Assembly: GCA_002493305.1 (NCBI GenBank)
Contig: DKYJ01000010.1
Coordinates: forward strand, 18,079-24,924
DNA from: Clostridiales bacterium UBA7103
GTDB lineage: Bacteria; Bacillota; Clostridia; Oscillospirales; Oscillospiraceae
Direction: 5' to 3'
Length of the DNA: 6,846 bases
Positions 1-6,010 of the stretch are shown piece after piece (the first letter of the stretch is position 1; every line of letters begins with the position of its first letter). A program made the position numbers and the translations under genes. The notes below the pieces were generated by a model, which searched no databases, was not told where the DNA came from, and saw only the letters and a list, made by a program, of their open reading frames with translations.

Positions 1-21
1 CGAGTCACATTACCAGCTCCA

Positions 22-57
22 AAACCGCCCCGAAATCTTTTGATTTCGGGGCGGTTT
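22..57. terminator. Strong hairpin, likely bidirectional intrinsic terminator
   Basis: A perfect 16-bp inverted repeat (22-37 with 42-57) encloses a 4-base loop. The stem has a GC-rich core (CCGCCCCG) and A/T-rich ends. On the minus strand the stem ends in TTTT, and on the plus strand in TTT, so the U-tract is modest either way. It could be a second, back-up terminator for the minus-strand operon, or the terminator of a plus-strand gene ending just left of the window. The hairpin itself is certain; the terminator role is inferred. Confidence 0.75.
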
Positions 58-73
58 GCTGATATATAGAGTA

Positions 74-104
74 AAAACACCCGGTGTGAGCAATCGGGTG
101 TTTT
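74..104 (-). terminator. Intrinsic terminator of the buk-ptb-vor-ldh operon
   Basis: A 10-bp perfect stem (AAAACACCCG at 74-83 paired with CGGGTGTTTT at 95-104) has an 11-base loop. Read on the minus strand, the GC-rich stem is followed by a run of five T residues. It lies about 75 bases beyond the stop codon of the last operon gene, with nothing recognisable in between. The A run on the other side means it could also act on the plus strand. Confidence 0.8.
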
Positions 105-178
105 AGGGGGATGCGCTGCCGCTATGTATAAGGTATGCAGAGATCATGGTAAAGGCGGCGGCAGCGCGGATAGGTTTT

Positions 179-1237
179 TTAAAGCTTGGCGATAAGCCCG
201 GCAAAGTCCGTATCCTCGGAGGCGAGGCCGAAGCGGTGGGCGTAGCCCAAAAGCTCGTCCTGAAGAGCGGGGGAGACATCGTAGCCGGTCTCCATGAAGC
301 GCTCAAAGCGGCGCATCTCAAGCTCACCGGGGAGGAGGATCTCATCTACACCCTCGGCCTTTCTGCCGGATTTTATGGTGCGGATATAAGCGTCAACATC
401 GGCCTTGAACTTGTCAAGCGGCATGAAGAAGGAGGGATCAATGAGAATGAGCGAGAAGCCCGTGTTTTCATACTGACCCTTGCTTGCAAAGCCGACGGCC
501 TGACCGTAACCCGCTTGAGCGAGCAGTGCTGAAAACATTTCAACCATGACGGCAAGCCCGTAGCCCTTAGGCCCTGCGATAGAGACAACGGTTTTCGCAG
601 CCTTAGCGTCGGTAGTAGGATTTCCGTCCGCGTCCAGCGCCCAGCCCGCAGGCAGCGCCTTTCCCTCTCTGGCATAGGCCTGAACCTTGCCGAAGGCAAC
701 ATTGGTGGTGGAAATATCCAACAGCAGCGGCAGCTCCTCACCGGCGGGGGCGGCGGCGATTATAGGATTTGTGCCAAGAACACTGTCCGCGCCGCCGAAC
801 GGGGCGACACAGCGGGTGGTGTTGCAGCAGAGAAGCATGATAAGCCCGTCAGCCGCGGCCTTGCGGCCAAAGAACGCGCCGCAGCCGATGTTGGAGGCTC
901 TGCTGCCGCAGCCAATGGCGATGCCGCTGCGCTTGACCTTCTCCTTGAGCTGCTCATATACCCGCGCGACGGCCACAACACCTGAGCCGTTATCGCAGTC
1001 GTAGGAGGCTGCCGCACCCTTTTCACTGATGAGGCTGACGGCGGCCTTGGGATTATATGCGCCGTTTGCGAAGCGGTCAAGGTAGTTTGCAAAACGGGAG
1101 AGGCCGTGGGAGTAAATGCCGGTGAAATCCGAATAGCTGACAGAGTCGGCAAGGATACCGGCGTCGTCCTCATTCATGCCGCAGCAGCTTAAAAGAGCCT
1201 TGCAGAGCTTATGCTCCTGCTCATAGCTTAGATACAT
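179..1237 (-). CDS. Ldh_2 (malate/L-lactate dehydrogenase type 2) family NAD(P)-dependent 2-hydroxyacid dehydrogenase
   Basis: This 352-aa protein has the usual length of the Ldh_2 family (PF02615: malate, sulfolactate, ureidoglycolate and 2,3-diketogulonate oxidoreductases), which interconverts 2-hydroxyacids and 2-oxoacids with NAD(P)H in the cytoplasm. Visible family features are the Ser43-His44-Gly motif followed by R48, VAPFGG at 144-149, a downstream GTNPI segment, LLDISTTNVAFGK, LPAGWALDADGNPT and GPKGYGLAVMVE. The ATG follows a GAGG ribosome binding site that overlaps the stop of the gamma-subunit gene 9 bases upstream, so it is the last gene of the operon. The second conserved motif, normally S-N-H-F-G, reads S-N-I-G-C-G here (115-120), so the usual histidine is missing and specificity may differ. 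The family assignment is firm but the substrate is unknown. Context suggests a 2-hydroxy form of the oxidoreductase's 2-oxoacid (branched-chain or aromatic). Confidence 0.9.
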   Translation of the reverse strand: MYLSYEQEHKLCKALLSCCGMNEDDAGILADSVSYSDFTGIYSHGLSRFANYLDRFANGAYNPKAAVSLISEKGAAASYDCDNGSGVVAVARVYEQLKEKVKRSGIAIGCGSRASNIGCGAFFGRKAAADGLIMLLCCNTTRCVAPFGGADSVLGTNPIIAAAPAGEELPLLLDISTTNVAFGKVQAYAREGKALPAGWALDADGNPTTDAKAAKTVVSIAGPKGYGLAVMVEMFSALLAQAGYGQAVGFASKGQYENTGFSLILIDPSFFMPLDKFKADVDAYIRTIKSGRKAEGVDEILLPGELEMRRFERFMETGYDVSPALQDELLGYAHRFGLASEDTDFAGLIAKL

Positions 1238-1246
1238 AGCGCTACC

Positions 1247-1783
1247 TCAAACGGCGGCGTAGCCAGCCTCAAAAGCGGCCACATTCAACGCCTCAAACTT
1301 GCTCTTGCCCTTCTTGCGGAACATGTCGTTCATGCCGTCGCGTCCCTCATCGTGGGTAAAATCGCCGAGAATCTTGGTGATAGCGCCAATCATAACGATG
1401 TTTGCACCCTTGGGGTTGTTGACCTGATCTGCAAGCTGGTTGCAGTGGACGGAGACGACATTGATGTCATCACGTACATTGGTGTCCTCGGTCATCATGT
1501 CGGCGTTTACAAGGATAGTGCCGCCGGGCCTGACCATGCCGACAAACTTCTTGAAGGAGGGGGTGTTCATGGCAAGCACCAGATCGGGCTTCTGCTGGCC
1601 GGGGTTTGTGATCTTTTCCTCGCCGTAGTGGACGGTGCAGTTAGCCGTGCCGCCGCGCTGGGCAGCGCCGTAGGCGGGCATCCAAGTTGCGTTCACGCCC
1701 TTGAAAAGGGCTATCTGGGATATGATAAGTCCGGCGGTGAGTACGCCCTGTCCGCCAAAACCCGCGAATACAAGCTCTCTCAT
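1247..1783 (-). CDS. 2-oxoacid:ferredoxin oxidoreductase, gamma subunit
   Basis: This 178-aa protein belongs to the pyruvate/2-oxoacid ferredoxin oxidoreductase gamma family (PF01558). It starts MRELVFAGFGGQGV, with the glycine-rich GFGGQGV at 8-14, and carries the characteristic YGAAQRGGT stretch at 38-46. In this enzyme class the gamma subunit is structural and contributes to CoA handling in the alpha-beta-gamma-delta complex. The frame stays open upstream to 1897, but the ATG at 1783 is preferred: it has GGAG seven bases upstream, it begins the conserved domain, and it lies 2 bases after the beta-subunit stop. The tight spacing to beta and to the dehydrogenase gene (9 bases) supports one transcript. 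Subunit identity is clear; substrate choice cannot be read from this subunit. Confidence 0.92.
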   Translation of the reverse strand: MRELVFAGFGGQGVLTAGLIISQIALFKGVNATWMPAYGAAQRGGTANCTVHYGEEKITNPGQQKPDLVLAMNTPSFKKFVGMVRPGGTILVNADMMTEDTNVRDDINVVSVHCNQLADQVNNPKGANIVMIGAITKILGDFTHDEGRDGMNDMFRKKGKSKFEALNVAAFEAGYAAV

Positions 1784-1785
1784 GA

Positions 1786-2532
1786 TTATTCTCCTCTCTT
1801 TTTGATCTCGCCGAGCTGATAGTAGGGGATCACCTCGTCGATGAGCCTCTGCTTTGCGCTTACGGCGTCCATTCCCCAGTTGGTGGGGCAGGAACACATG
1901 ACCTCAACCATGGAATAGCCCTCGTGGTTGAGCTGAGCCTCAAAAGCGTTCTTGATGTACTTCTTGAGCTTGTTGATCTCAGCGGGAGTGGTCACAGCGC
2001 CGCGGGCGACATAGGCGGGGTGAAAGCTGTGGGCTATCATCTCAGGGACCTTGATGGGCGCGCCGGTGAGTGCGCAGTCTCTGCCGTTGGGGGAGGTGGC
2101 GGTCTTCTGGTTGGGCATGGTCGTCCAGGACATCTGGCCGCCGGTCATGCCGAAGTTGGAGTTATTGATGGTGAAAACGCAGATGTTCTCGTTGCGGTAG
2201 GCCGCGTTCAATGTCTCGGCAATGCCGATGTTGTACGCGTCGCCGTCGCCCTGATAGGTAAAGACGAATTTATCCGGCTCGGCGCGGCGTATGCCGGTGG
2301 CAACGGCGGCAGCGCGGCCATGGGGGGACTGGACAAGGTCAATGTTGATGCCGCTTTTCAGGTGGCAGCTGCATCCGACACCTATGGCGGCGATGACCTT
2401 CTTGTCAAGGCCGTACTCCTCCAGACACTCGCATATAAGGCGCAGCAGCACGCCGTGGCCGCAGCCGCCGCAGAACATGGCATAGTTCATAAGCTCGGGG
2501 GCCTGAGTGATGATTTTGCTCTCCGCTGCCAT
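1786..2532 (-). CDS. 2-oxoacid:ferredoxin oxidoreductase, beta (thiamine pyrophosphate-binding) subunit
   Basis: This 248-aa subunit binds thiamine diphosphate and performs oxidative decarboxylation of a 2-oxoacid, with electrons passing through iron-sulfur clusters to ferredoxin. The TPP-binding motif is clear: GDGD at 95-98, ending in NN at 123-124 and followed by FGMTGGQ. Cysteines expected to hold a [4Fe-4S] cluster in this family are visible: C21 and C24 in CGGCGHG, C54 in GVGCS, and C213/C215 near the C-terminus in MCSCPTNW. The first motif is usually CPGCGHG, so proline is replaced by glycine. The GIAETLNAAYRNEN segment resembles the VOR/KOR-like group more than pyruvate enzymes, which is a soft inference. 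The gene starts one base after the alpha stop, with its ribosome binding site inside the end of alpha, which suggests translational coupling. Confidence 0.92.
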   Translation of the reverse strand: MAAESKIITQAPELMNYAMFCGGCGHGVLLRLICECLEEYGLDKKVIAAIGVGCSCHLKSGINIDLVQSPHGRAAAVATGIRRAEPDKFVFTYQGDGDAYNIGIAETLNAAYRNENICVFTINNSNFGMTGGQMSWTTMPNQKTATSPNGRDCALTGAPIKVPEMIAHSFHPAYVARGAVTTPAEINKLKKYIKNAFEAQLNHEGYSMVEVMCSCPTNWGMDAVSAKQRLIDEVIPYYQLGEIKKRGE

Positions 2533-2533
2533 A

Positions 2534-3601
2534 TCAGTATACCTCCTTTATCTCGCCGTTCTTCACCTTGGCGAAGTCAGCTTTTACATTGTCATCCTGG
2601 GGAATATCGCAGACATAGGCAAGAGCATATACGGGGACATTGCTCATGCCGTATTTCTTGGCATAAATGGCCACATCGTCGACCATCTGACCCTCGCCGT
2701 TGGTCTCAACGCTAATAAGACCCTTGAGCTTGGTATTTTTCTCGCTGAGCGCCTTGAACGCCTTTTCAGGATACGGCCAGACGCTTATAGGACGGATATA
2801 TCCGACCTTCTCGCCCTGAGCGCGAAGTTGCTCGACTACGCCCCCAACGGCTCTGCCGGGAAGCCCGATGGCAACGAAGACATAGTCCGCGTCCTCTGTG
2901 TATTTCTCTTCCCAGCGCTGCTCTTTATCACGCATGGCGCGCACCTTTTCCATATAGGTGTCGGACTCTGCCACGAGGTTTCTGCCGAGGAAATCCCCGC
3001 GCTTGACCTTATAAGTTCCGTCCAGACCCCAGTCGCACTTGGTGATGGGCCGGAATTCGGGATACTCGCAAGGCTCCATCATCTGGCCAAGGCCGCTTTC
3101 GGTCATGATCTCGACGATGACGCGGTATTTTTCTGCGATGTCAAAGGCCTCGTAAATGAGATCCACGCCCTCCTGTACTGTGCTGGGGCAGAGAACGATG
3201 TTGCGGTAATCGCCATTGCCGCCGCCTCTGGTTTCTCTGTGGTAATCGGTCTGAGAGCCGTTGAGCGCGCCGAGGCCATTGCCCCAGCGGACGACATTGA
3301 GAATAACGGCGGGGAAGTTCATCTGCTGCATATAGGAAATACCCTCCTGCTTGAGGGAGATGCCCGGCCCGGAGGAGGCGGTCAGCACGCGGCGCCCGCA
3401 GGCGGCAACGCCCATGACCATATTGATCGCGGCAAGCTCGCTCTCGGCCTGAATGAAGGTGCGTCCCAGCTCAGGGATGCGCCCGGAAAGATACTCCATA
3501 ACCTCCGTGGACGGGGTAATGGGATAGCCCGCGAAAACCTCAGCCCCGGCACGCATTGCGGATTCTGCCATGGCAATATTGCCTTTTACCATATCACCCA
3601 T
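2534..3601 (-). CDS. vorB: 2-oxoacid:ferredoxin oxidoreductase, alpha subunit (VorB-type, probable branched-chain 2-oxoacid)
   Basis: This 355-aa protein is the alpha subunit of a four-subunit 2-oxoacid:ferredoxin oxidoreductase (oxoacid + CoA + oxidised ferredoxin -> acyl-CoA + CO2 + reduced ferredoxin). Conserved features in order are GYPITPSTE at 25-33 (2-oxoacid/TPP contact region), QAESELAAI with Glu55 (the glutamate expected to activate TPP), TASSGPGISLKQEG at 74-87, and a C-terminal transketolase-like domain. The length fits VorB/KorA proteins of the 3-methyl-2-oxobutanoate and 2-oxoglutarate groups. The ATG has GGAGG seven bases upstream, 12 bases after the ferredoxin stop. The branched-chain assignment rests mainly on the adjacent buk and ptb genes, which would make little sense with 2-oxoglutarate. 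An aryl-pyruvate enzyme making phenylacetyl-CoA is an alternative. The family is near certain; the substrate is inferred. Confidence 0.88.
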   Translation of the reverse strand: MGDMVKGNIAMAESAMRAGAEVFAGYPITPSTEVMEYLSGRIPELGRTFIQAESELAAINMVMGVAACGRRVLTASSGPGISLKQEGISYMQQMNFPAVILNVVRWGNGLGALNGSQTDYHRETRGGGNGDYRNIVLCPSTVQEGVDLIYEAFDIAEKYRVIVEIMTESGLGQMMEPCEYPEFRPITKCDWGLDGTYKVKRGDFLGRNLVAESDTYMEKVRAMRDKEQRWEEKYTEDADYVFVAIGLPGRAVGGVVEQLRAQGEKVGYIRPISVWPYPEKAFKALSEKNTKLKGLISVETNGEGQMVDDVAIYAKKYGMSNVPVYALAYVCDIPQDDNVKADFAKVKNGEIKEVY

Positions 3602-3613
3602 AGTTGTTCCTCC

Positions 3614-3817
3614 TTACTCTTCCACAATGGTAAAGACCGCATCCGGGCATACTATGTAGCAGATGCCGCAGCCGATGCATTTGTCTTTATCCACCGTGAT
3701 GTGCTTGTAGCCTCTGATGTTTATTTCGTCCGTCATGGAAATAGCGCTCTTGGCACAGTTTGCCATGCATACGCCGCAGGCCTTGCAGTTTTCGGGCCTG
3801 ATGACTGCTTTTCTCAT
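3614..3817 (-). CDS. 2x[4Fe-4S] ferredoxin-type delta subunit of the 2-oxoacid oxidoreductase
   Basis: This 67-aa protein carries two full CxxCxxCxxxC motifs: C11-C14-C17-C21 and C47-C50-C53-C57, the second followed by the usual proline (CP) and the first by alanine. This is the classic dicluster ferredoxin fold used as the delta subunit that moves electrons from the TPP site to soluble ferredoxin. Its length and its position directly upstream of alpha match the delta-alpha-beta-gamma order of KOR/VOR operons. The start has an AAGGAGG site about seven bases upstream. A free ferredoxin is possible, but the context strongly favours a dedicated subunit. Confidence 0.93.
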   Translation of the reverse strand: MRKAVIRPENCKACGVCMANCAKSAISMTDEINIRGYKHITVDKDKCIGCGICYIVCPDAVFTIVEE

Positions 3818-3835
3818 AAAAATTCCTCCTTTTTA

Positions 3836-4741
3836 TTATTCGCCGCAGGCCAGAATAGCCCACGCGATAGAAGTTACCTTGCCGGTGATGGAAGCCGCTC
3901 TTGAGGACATGACCACGGGGGCTGCCGCGCCGATGACTATACCGGCGGTCTGGCCCTTGCCGAAGTAGCCGATGGCCTTACCGAGGCAGTTGCCCGTCTC
4001 AATGTTCGGCACAAGGAAAAGGTCAACATCACCGCTGACACGGCTCTGGATGTTTTTCTCGGCGGCGGCCTCAGGGCGCATAGCCACATCAAAGGCAATC
4101 GGCCCTTCGTATATGCCCTCCGGCAGCTCGCCGCGCTCAGCCATCTCGCACAGGGCGGCGGCATCCACCGTTGCCGGCATTTTCTCACTGACCTTTTCGT
4201 TGGCGGCGAGGATAGCGATTTTTGGGCAGCTAATGCCCATATTGTGCAGCACGGGCACGGCGTTTTTCAAAATCTCCACCTTGTCGCTGAGTGTGGGGGC
4301 AATGGTCATGCCGCCATCAGTGATGAAAAACAGCTTTTTCTCTCCCGGCTCATCGTAGCAGGTCAGCACATTGAGCTGTCTGCCCGTGCGCAGGCCGACC
4401 TCCTTATTTAGTACCGCGCGCAGGAAATCGCTGGTGTTCATCTTGCCTTTTACGAAGATGTCCGCCTCACCGGAGCTGACAAGAGAGACCGCCGTGACGC
4501 CGAGCTTTTCGGGGTCTTTCTCGTCAACGACTTTCACACGCTCAATAGGGAAGCCCGCTTCGTCTGCAAGCCGGGAAATCTCCTGCGCATCGCCCACAAG
4601 GGTCACGCTGCAAAGGTCAATATCCGTCACGGCCTGAGCCACATGGATCATCTTCTCATCTGCGGCAGCGGCGATGACTATGCGCCGCTTTGCGCTGCGT
4701 TTACGCGCGGCGTCGATAATGTCTTGAAATTGAGAATACAT
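3836..4741 (-). CDS. ptb: Phosphate butyryltransferase (phosphotransbutyrylase)
   Basis: This 301-aa enzyme of the PTA/PTB family converts an acyl-CoA and phosphate to acyl phosphate and CoA. The N-terminus (MYSQFQDIIDAARK) and the blocks NTSDFLRAVLNKEVGLRTG (102-120), EGPIAFDVA (212-220), VPNIETGN (244-251) and APVVMSSRA (274-282) match clostridial phosphotransbutyrylases as I recall them. The length is also typical. The frame is open upstream to 4786, but the ATG at 4741 is chosen because it follows a GGAG site by seven bases, fits the family N-terminus and sits 4 bases after the buk stop. Ptb enzymes usually accept isobutyryl-, isovaleryl- and valeryl-CoA as well as butyryl-CoA. With the Vor subunits downstream, branched acyl-CoAs are the likely substrates here. 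Confidence 0.95.
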   Translation of the reverse strand: MYSQFQDIIDAARKRSAKRRIVIAAAADEKMIHVAQAVTDIDLCSVTLVGDAQEISRLADEAGFPIERVKVVDEKDPEKLGVTAVSLVSSGEADIFVKGKMNTSDFLRAVLNKEVGLRTGRQLNVLTCYDEPGEKKLFFITDGGMTIAPTLSDKVEILKNAVPVLHNMGISCPKIAILAANEKVSEKMPATVDAAALCEMAERGELPEGIYEGPIAFDVAMRPEAAAEKNIQSRVSGDVDLFLVPNIETGNCLGKAIGYFGKGQTAGIVIGAAAPVVMSSRAASITGKVTSIAWAILACGE

Positions 4742-4745
4742 TTTT

Positions 4746-5810
4746 TCACTCCTCGCCGTAAATGCGGCAGCTTTCCGTCTTGTCAAGGACTCTGCTCACA
4801 CCCTGATACAGAGCCTCCATCTCCTTCGCGCCGGGGACTATCACCACCGGGGCGAGAAATTCGATCCGGCTTTTCACCCGCTGTGTAAGCAGCTTTGAAT
4901 GGGCACAGCCGCCGGTGAGAATTATCCTGTCCACCTGACCGCAGACCACTGTCGAGAGCGCGCCGATCTCCTTCGCGATCTGATAGGCCATTGCGTCAAT
5001 GATGAAGTCCGCATAGGTATCGCCAGAGGTTATGCGCTCTTCTGCTTCAATGAGGCTGCTTGTTCCGAGGTGGGACACGAGTCCGCCCATGCCTTTGATG
5101 CGCTTCATCATCTCGTTCTTGCTATATTGTCCGGAGTAGCACATGTCGACATAGCTTTTGCCGTTGAGTTTACCGGCGCGCTCCGGGGACATCGGCCCGT
5201 CATCGTCACAGCAGAGGTCGACGATGCGCCCATGGCGGTGAAGGTTTATGCTGATGCCGCCACCCAGATGGGCGACGATGAAATTCAGCTCCTCATAGGG
5301 CTTTCCCAGCTCTGCCGCCACATCCCGCGCAGTCGCACGGGTGTTCAGCACATGGGAGAAGGGACGGCGCTTTACATCTTTAAGGCCGGTGACCCTCGCA
5401 ATATCCTCCACCTCGTTTACACATACCGCGTCATAGATATACGCCTTGCAGCCACAGCTTTGGGCAATGTCATAGGCGATTAGTGCTGATAGATTTGAGG
5501 GATGATTGGTTACCGGATCGCGGCAGGCGGCAAGGAGGTTTTCCTCTACAAGATACGCCCCGCCCTTTGCCATACCGAAGGTACCGCCGCGGGCGGCAAC
5601 AGCATCGAAGCCGGAGCTGAGAAGCCCTCTGTCTTTGAGGCAGTTTACTATGGCCTCGTAGCGCAGGGGATATTGGTCAAGCATACTGCGGCAGCTTTTG
5701 AGCTGCTCCACCGGATGCTCAATGTTGTCCTCGAATACATTCCTGCCTTTATCGAACACTGCGATTTTGGTGGAGGTAGAGCCGGTGTTTATGACCAGTA
5801 TTCTATACAA
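4746..5810 (-). CDS. buk: Butyrate / branched-chain fatty acid kinase
   Basis: This 354-aa ASKHA-fold kinase transfers phosphate between acyl phosphate and ADP, forming ATP and a free short-chain acid in the fermentative direction. Visible motifs are the first phosphate-binding loop N8-T-G-S-T-S-T-K15, VAARGG (71-76), SHVLNTRATAR (152-162), the second signature AHLGGGIS (180-187), GPMSPERAG (205-213), SHLGTSSLIEAEERI (246-260) and the adenosine-side TGGCAHS (299-305). The length matches butyrate kinases and is shorter than acetate kinases. The start is a TTG at 5810 with AAGGAG seven bases upstream; the resulting N-terminus MYRILVINTGSTSTK aligns with known Buk proteins, so TTG is convincing. 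It is the first gene of the operon. The order buk then ptb is the reverse of the clostridial ptb-buk arrangement. Confidence 0.95.
   Translation of the reverse strand: MYRILVINTGSTSTKIAVFDKGRNVFEDNIEHPVEQLKSCRSMLDQYPLRYEAIVNCLKDRGLLSSGFDAVAARGGTFGMAKGGAYLVEENLLAACRDPVTNHPSNLSALIAYDIAQSCGCKAYIYDAVCVNEVEDIARVTGLKDVKRRPFSHVLNTRATARDVAAELGKPYEELNFIVAHLGGGISINLHRHGRIVDLCCDDDGPMSPERAGKLNGKSYVDMCYSGQYSKNEMMKRIKGMGGLVSHLGTSSLIEAEERITSGDTYADFIIDAMAYQIAKEIGALSTVVCGQVDRIILTGGCAHSKLLTQRVKSRIEFLAPVVIVPGAKEMEALYQGVSRVLDKTESCRIYGEE
5797..5809 (-). promoter_or_regulatory. Possible second regulator half-site pair at the buk start codon
   Basis: The minus strand reads TGTATAGAATACT here, which contains GTAT-N3-ATAC. 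The same GTAT-N3-ATAC core occurs in the inverted repeat over the gntR promoter, and 10 of 13 bases agree between the two sites. It overlaps the TTG start and the first codons of buk. Those codons also encode a conserved N-terminus, so the match may be coincidence. Confidence 0.25.
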
Positions 5811-5836
5811 TGGATCACTCCTTACTTTCAGATTTA

Positions 5837-5901
5837 GCTATGCGCCGCGGCTGAGACGGCGCATAGCCGGGTTCCGCGCCCTGGGCGGGAGCGTTGGAAC
5901 C
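5837..5901 (-). other. Structured 5' leader of the buk operon (two possible hairpins)
   Basis: Between the candidate promoter and buk lies a leader of about 95 bases. The distal hairpin has an 11-bp perfect stem (GCTATGCGCCG at 5837-5847 paired with 5857-5867) and a 9-base loop, ending about 13 bases before the ribosome binding site. The proximal hairpin pairs 5870-5875 with 5896-5901 (six bp, extendable by CGC/GCG inside) and would start almost at the transcript's 5' end. Neither is followed by a U-run, so a simple terminator is unlikely. An mRNA-stabilising or translation-modulating leader is possible. I do not recognise a known riboswitch. Confidence 0.5.
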
Positions 5902-5911
5902 TTTTGAATAT

Positions 5912-5941
5912 ATAATAGTTGTGCATAAGCCCCCGTGTCGA
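5912..5941 (-). promoter_or_regulatory. Candidate sigma-A-type promoter of the buk operon
   Basis: On the minus strand TCGACA (5936-5941, one mismatch to TTGACA) is followed after 18 bases by TATTAT (5912-5917, one mismatch to TATAAT). It lies just after the gntR terminator and about 100 bases upstream of the buk start, in the only sizeable gap ahead of the operon. An overlapping TATATT is an alternative -10. Confidence 0.6.
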
Positions 5942-5951
5942 ATTTGGGGCG

Positions 5952-5993
5952 AAAAAACGAGCTTTGTACAAAAAAATGTACAAAGCTCGTTTT
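5952..5993 (-). terminator. Intrinsic terminator of the gntR gene
   Basis: A 17-bp perfect stem (5954-5970 paired with 5977-5993) encloses a 6-base loop. On the minus strand it reads AAAACGAGCTTTGTACA, loop, then the complement ending in six T residues. It begins 17 bases after the regulator's stop codon. It separates the regulator transcript from the metabolic operon, so the two have their own promoters. The stem is less GC-rich than typical but long and uninterrupted. Confidence 0.85.
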
Positions 5994-6010
5994 CATATGT
6001 TTATATGCGC

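Noticed and set aside
146..532. A 128-codon plus-strand open frame at the left end
   Set aside because: It lies opposite the C-terminal part of the Ldh_2 dehydrogenase, shows no recognisable motif, and is explained as a shadow frame.
1784..1897. A 38-residue N-terminal extension of the gamma subunit
   Set aside because: It overlaps the beta gene in another frame, is basic and unlike the family, and the internal ATG at 1783 has the ribosome binding site and starts the conserved domain.
1924..2715. A 263-codon plus-strand open frame opposite the beta subunit
   Set aside because: It is antisense to a gene with a clear TPP motif and cluster cysteines; its glycine/valine/alanine-rich translation is a shadow.
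2534..3817. Assignment of the four-subunit enzyme as 2-oxoglutarate:ferredoxin oxidoreductase (KorDABC)
   Set aside because: Family sequences are close and it cannot be excluded, but neighbouring ptb and buk act on C4-C5 monocarboxylic acyl groups rather than succinyl groups, so a branched-chain substrate is preferred.
2507..3904. A 465-codon open frame on the plus strand opposite the alpha and ferredoxin genes
   Set aside because: It is antisense to well-recognised conserved genes, shows no family motifs, and has a composition typical of shadow frames in GC-rich coding DNA.
4742..4786. A 15-residue N-terminal extension of Ptb overlapping the end of buk
   Set aside because: The ATG at 4741 has a well-placed GGAG and matches the family N-terminus.
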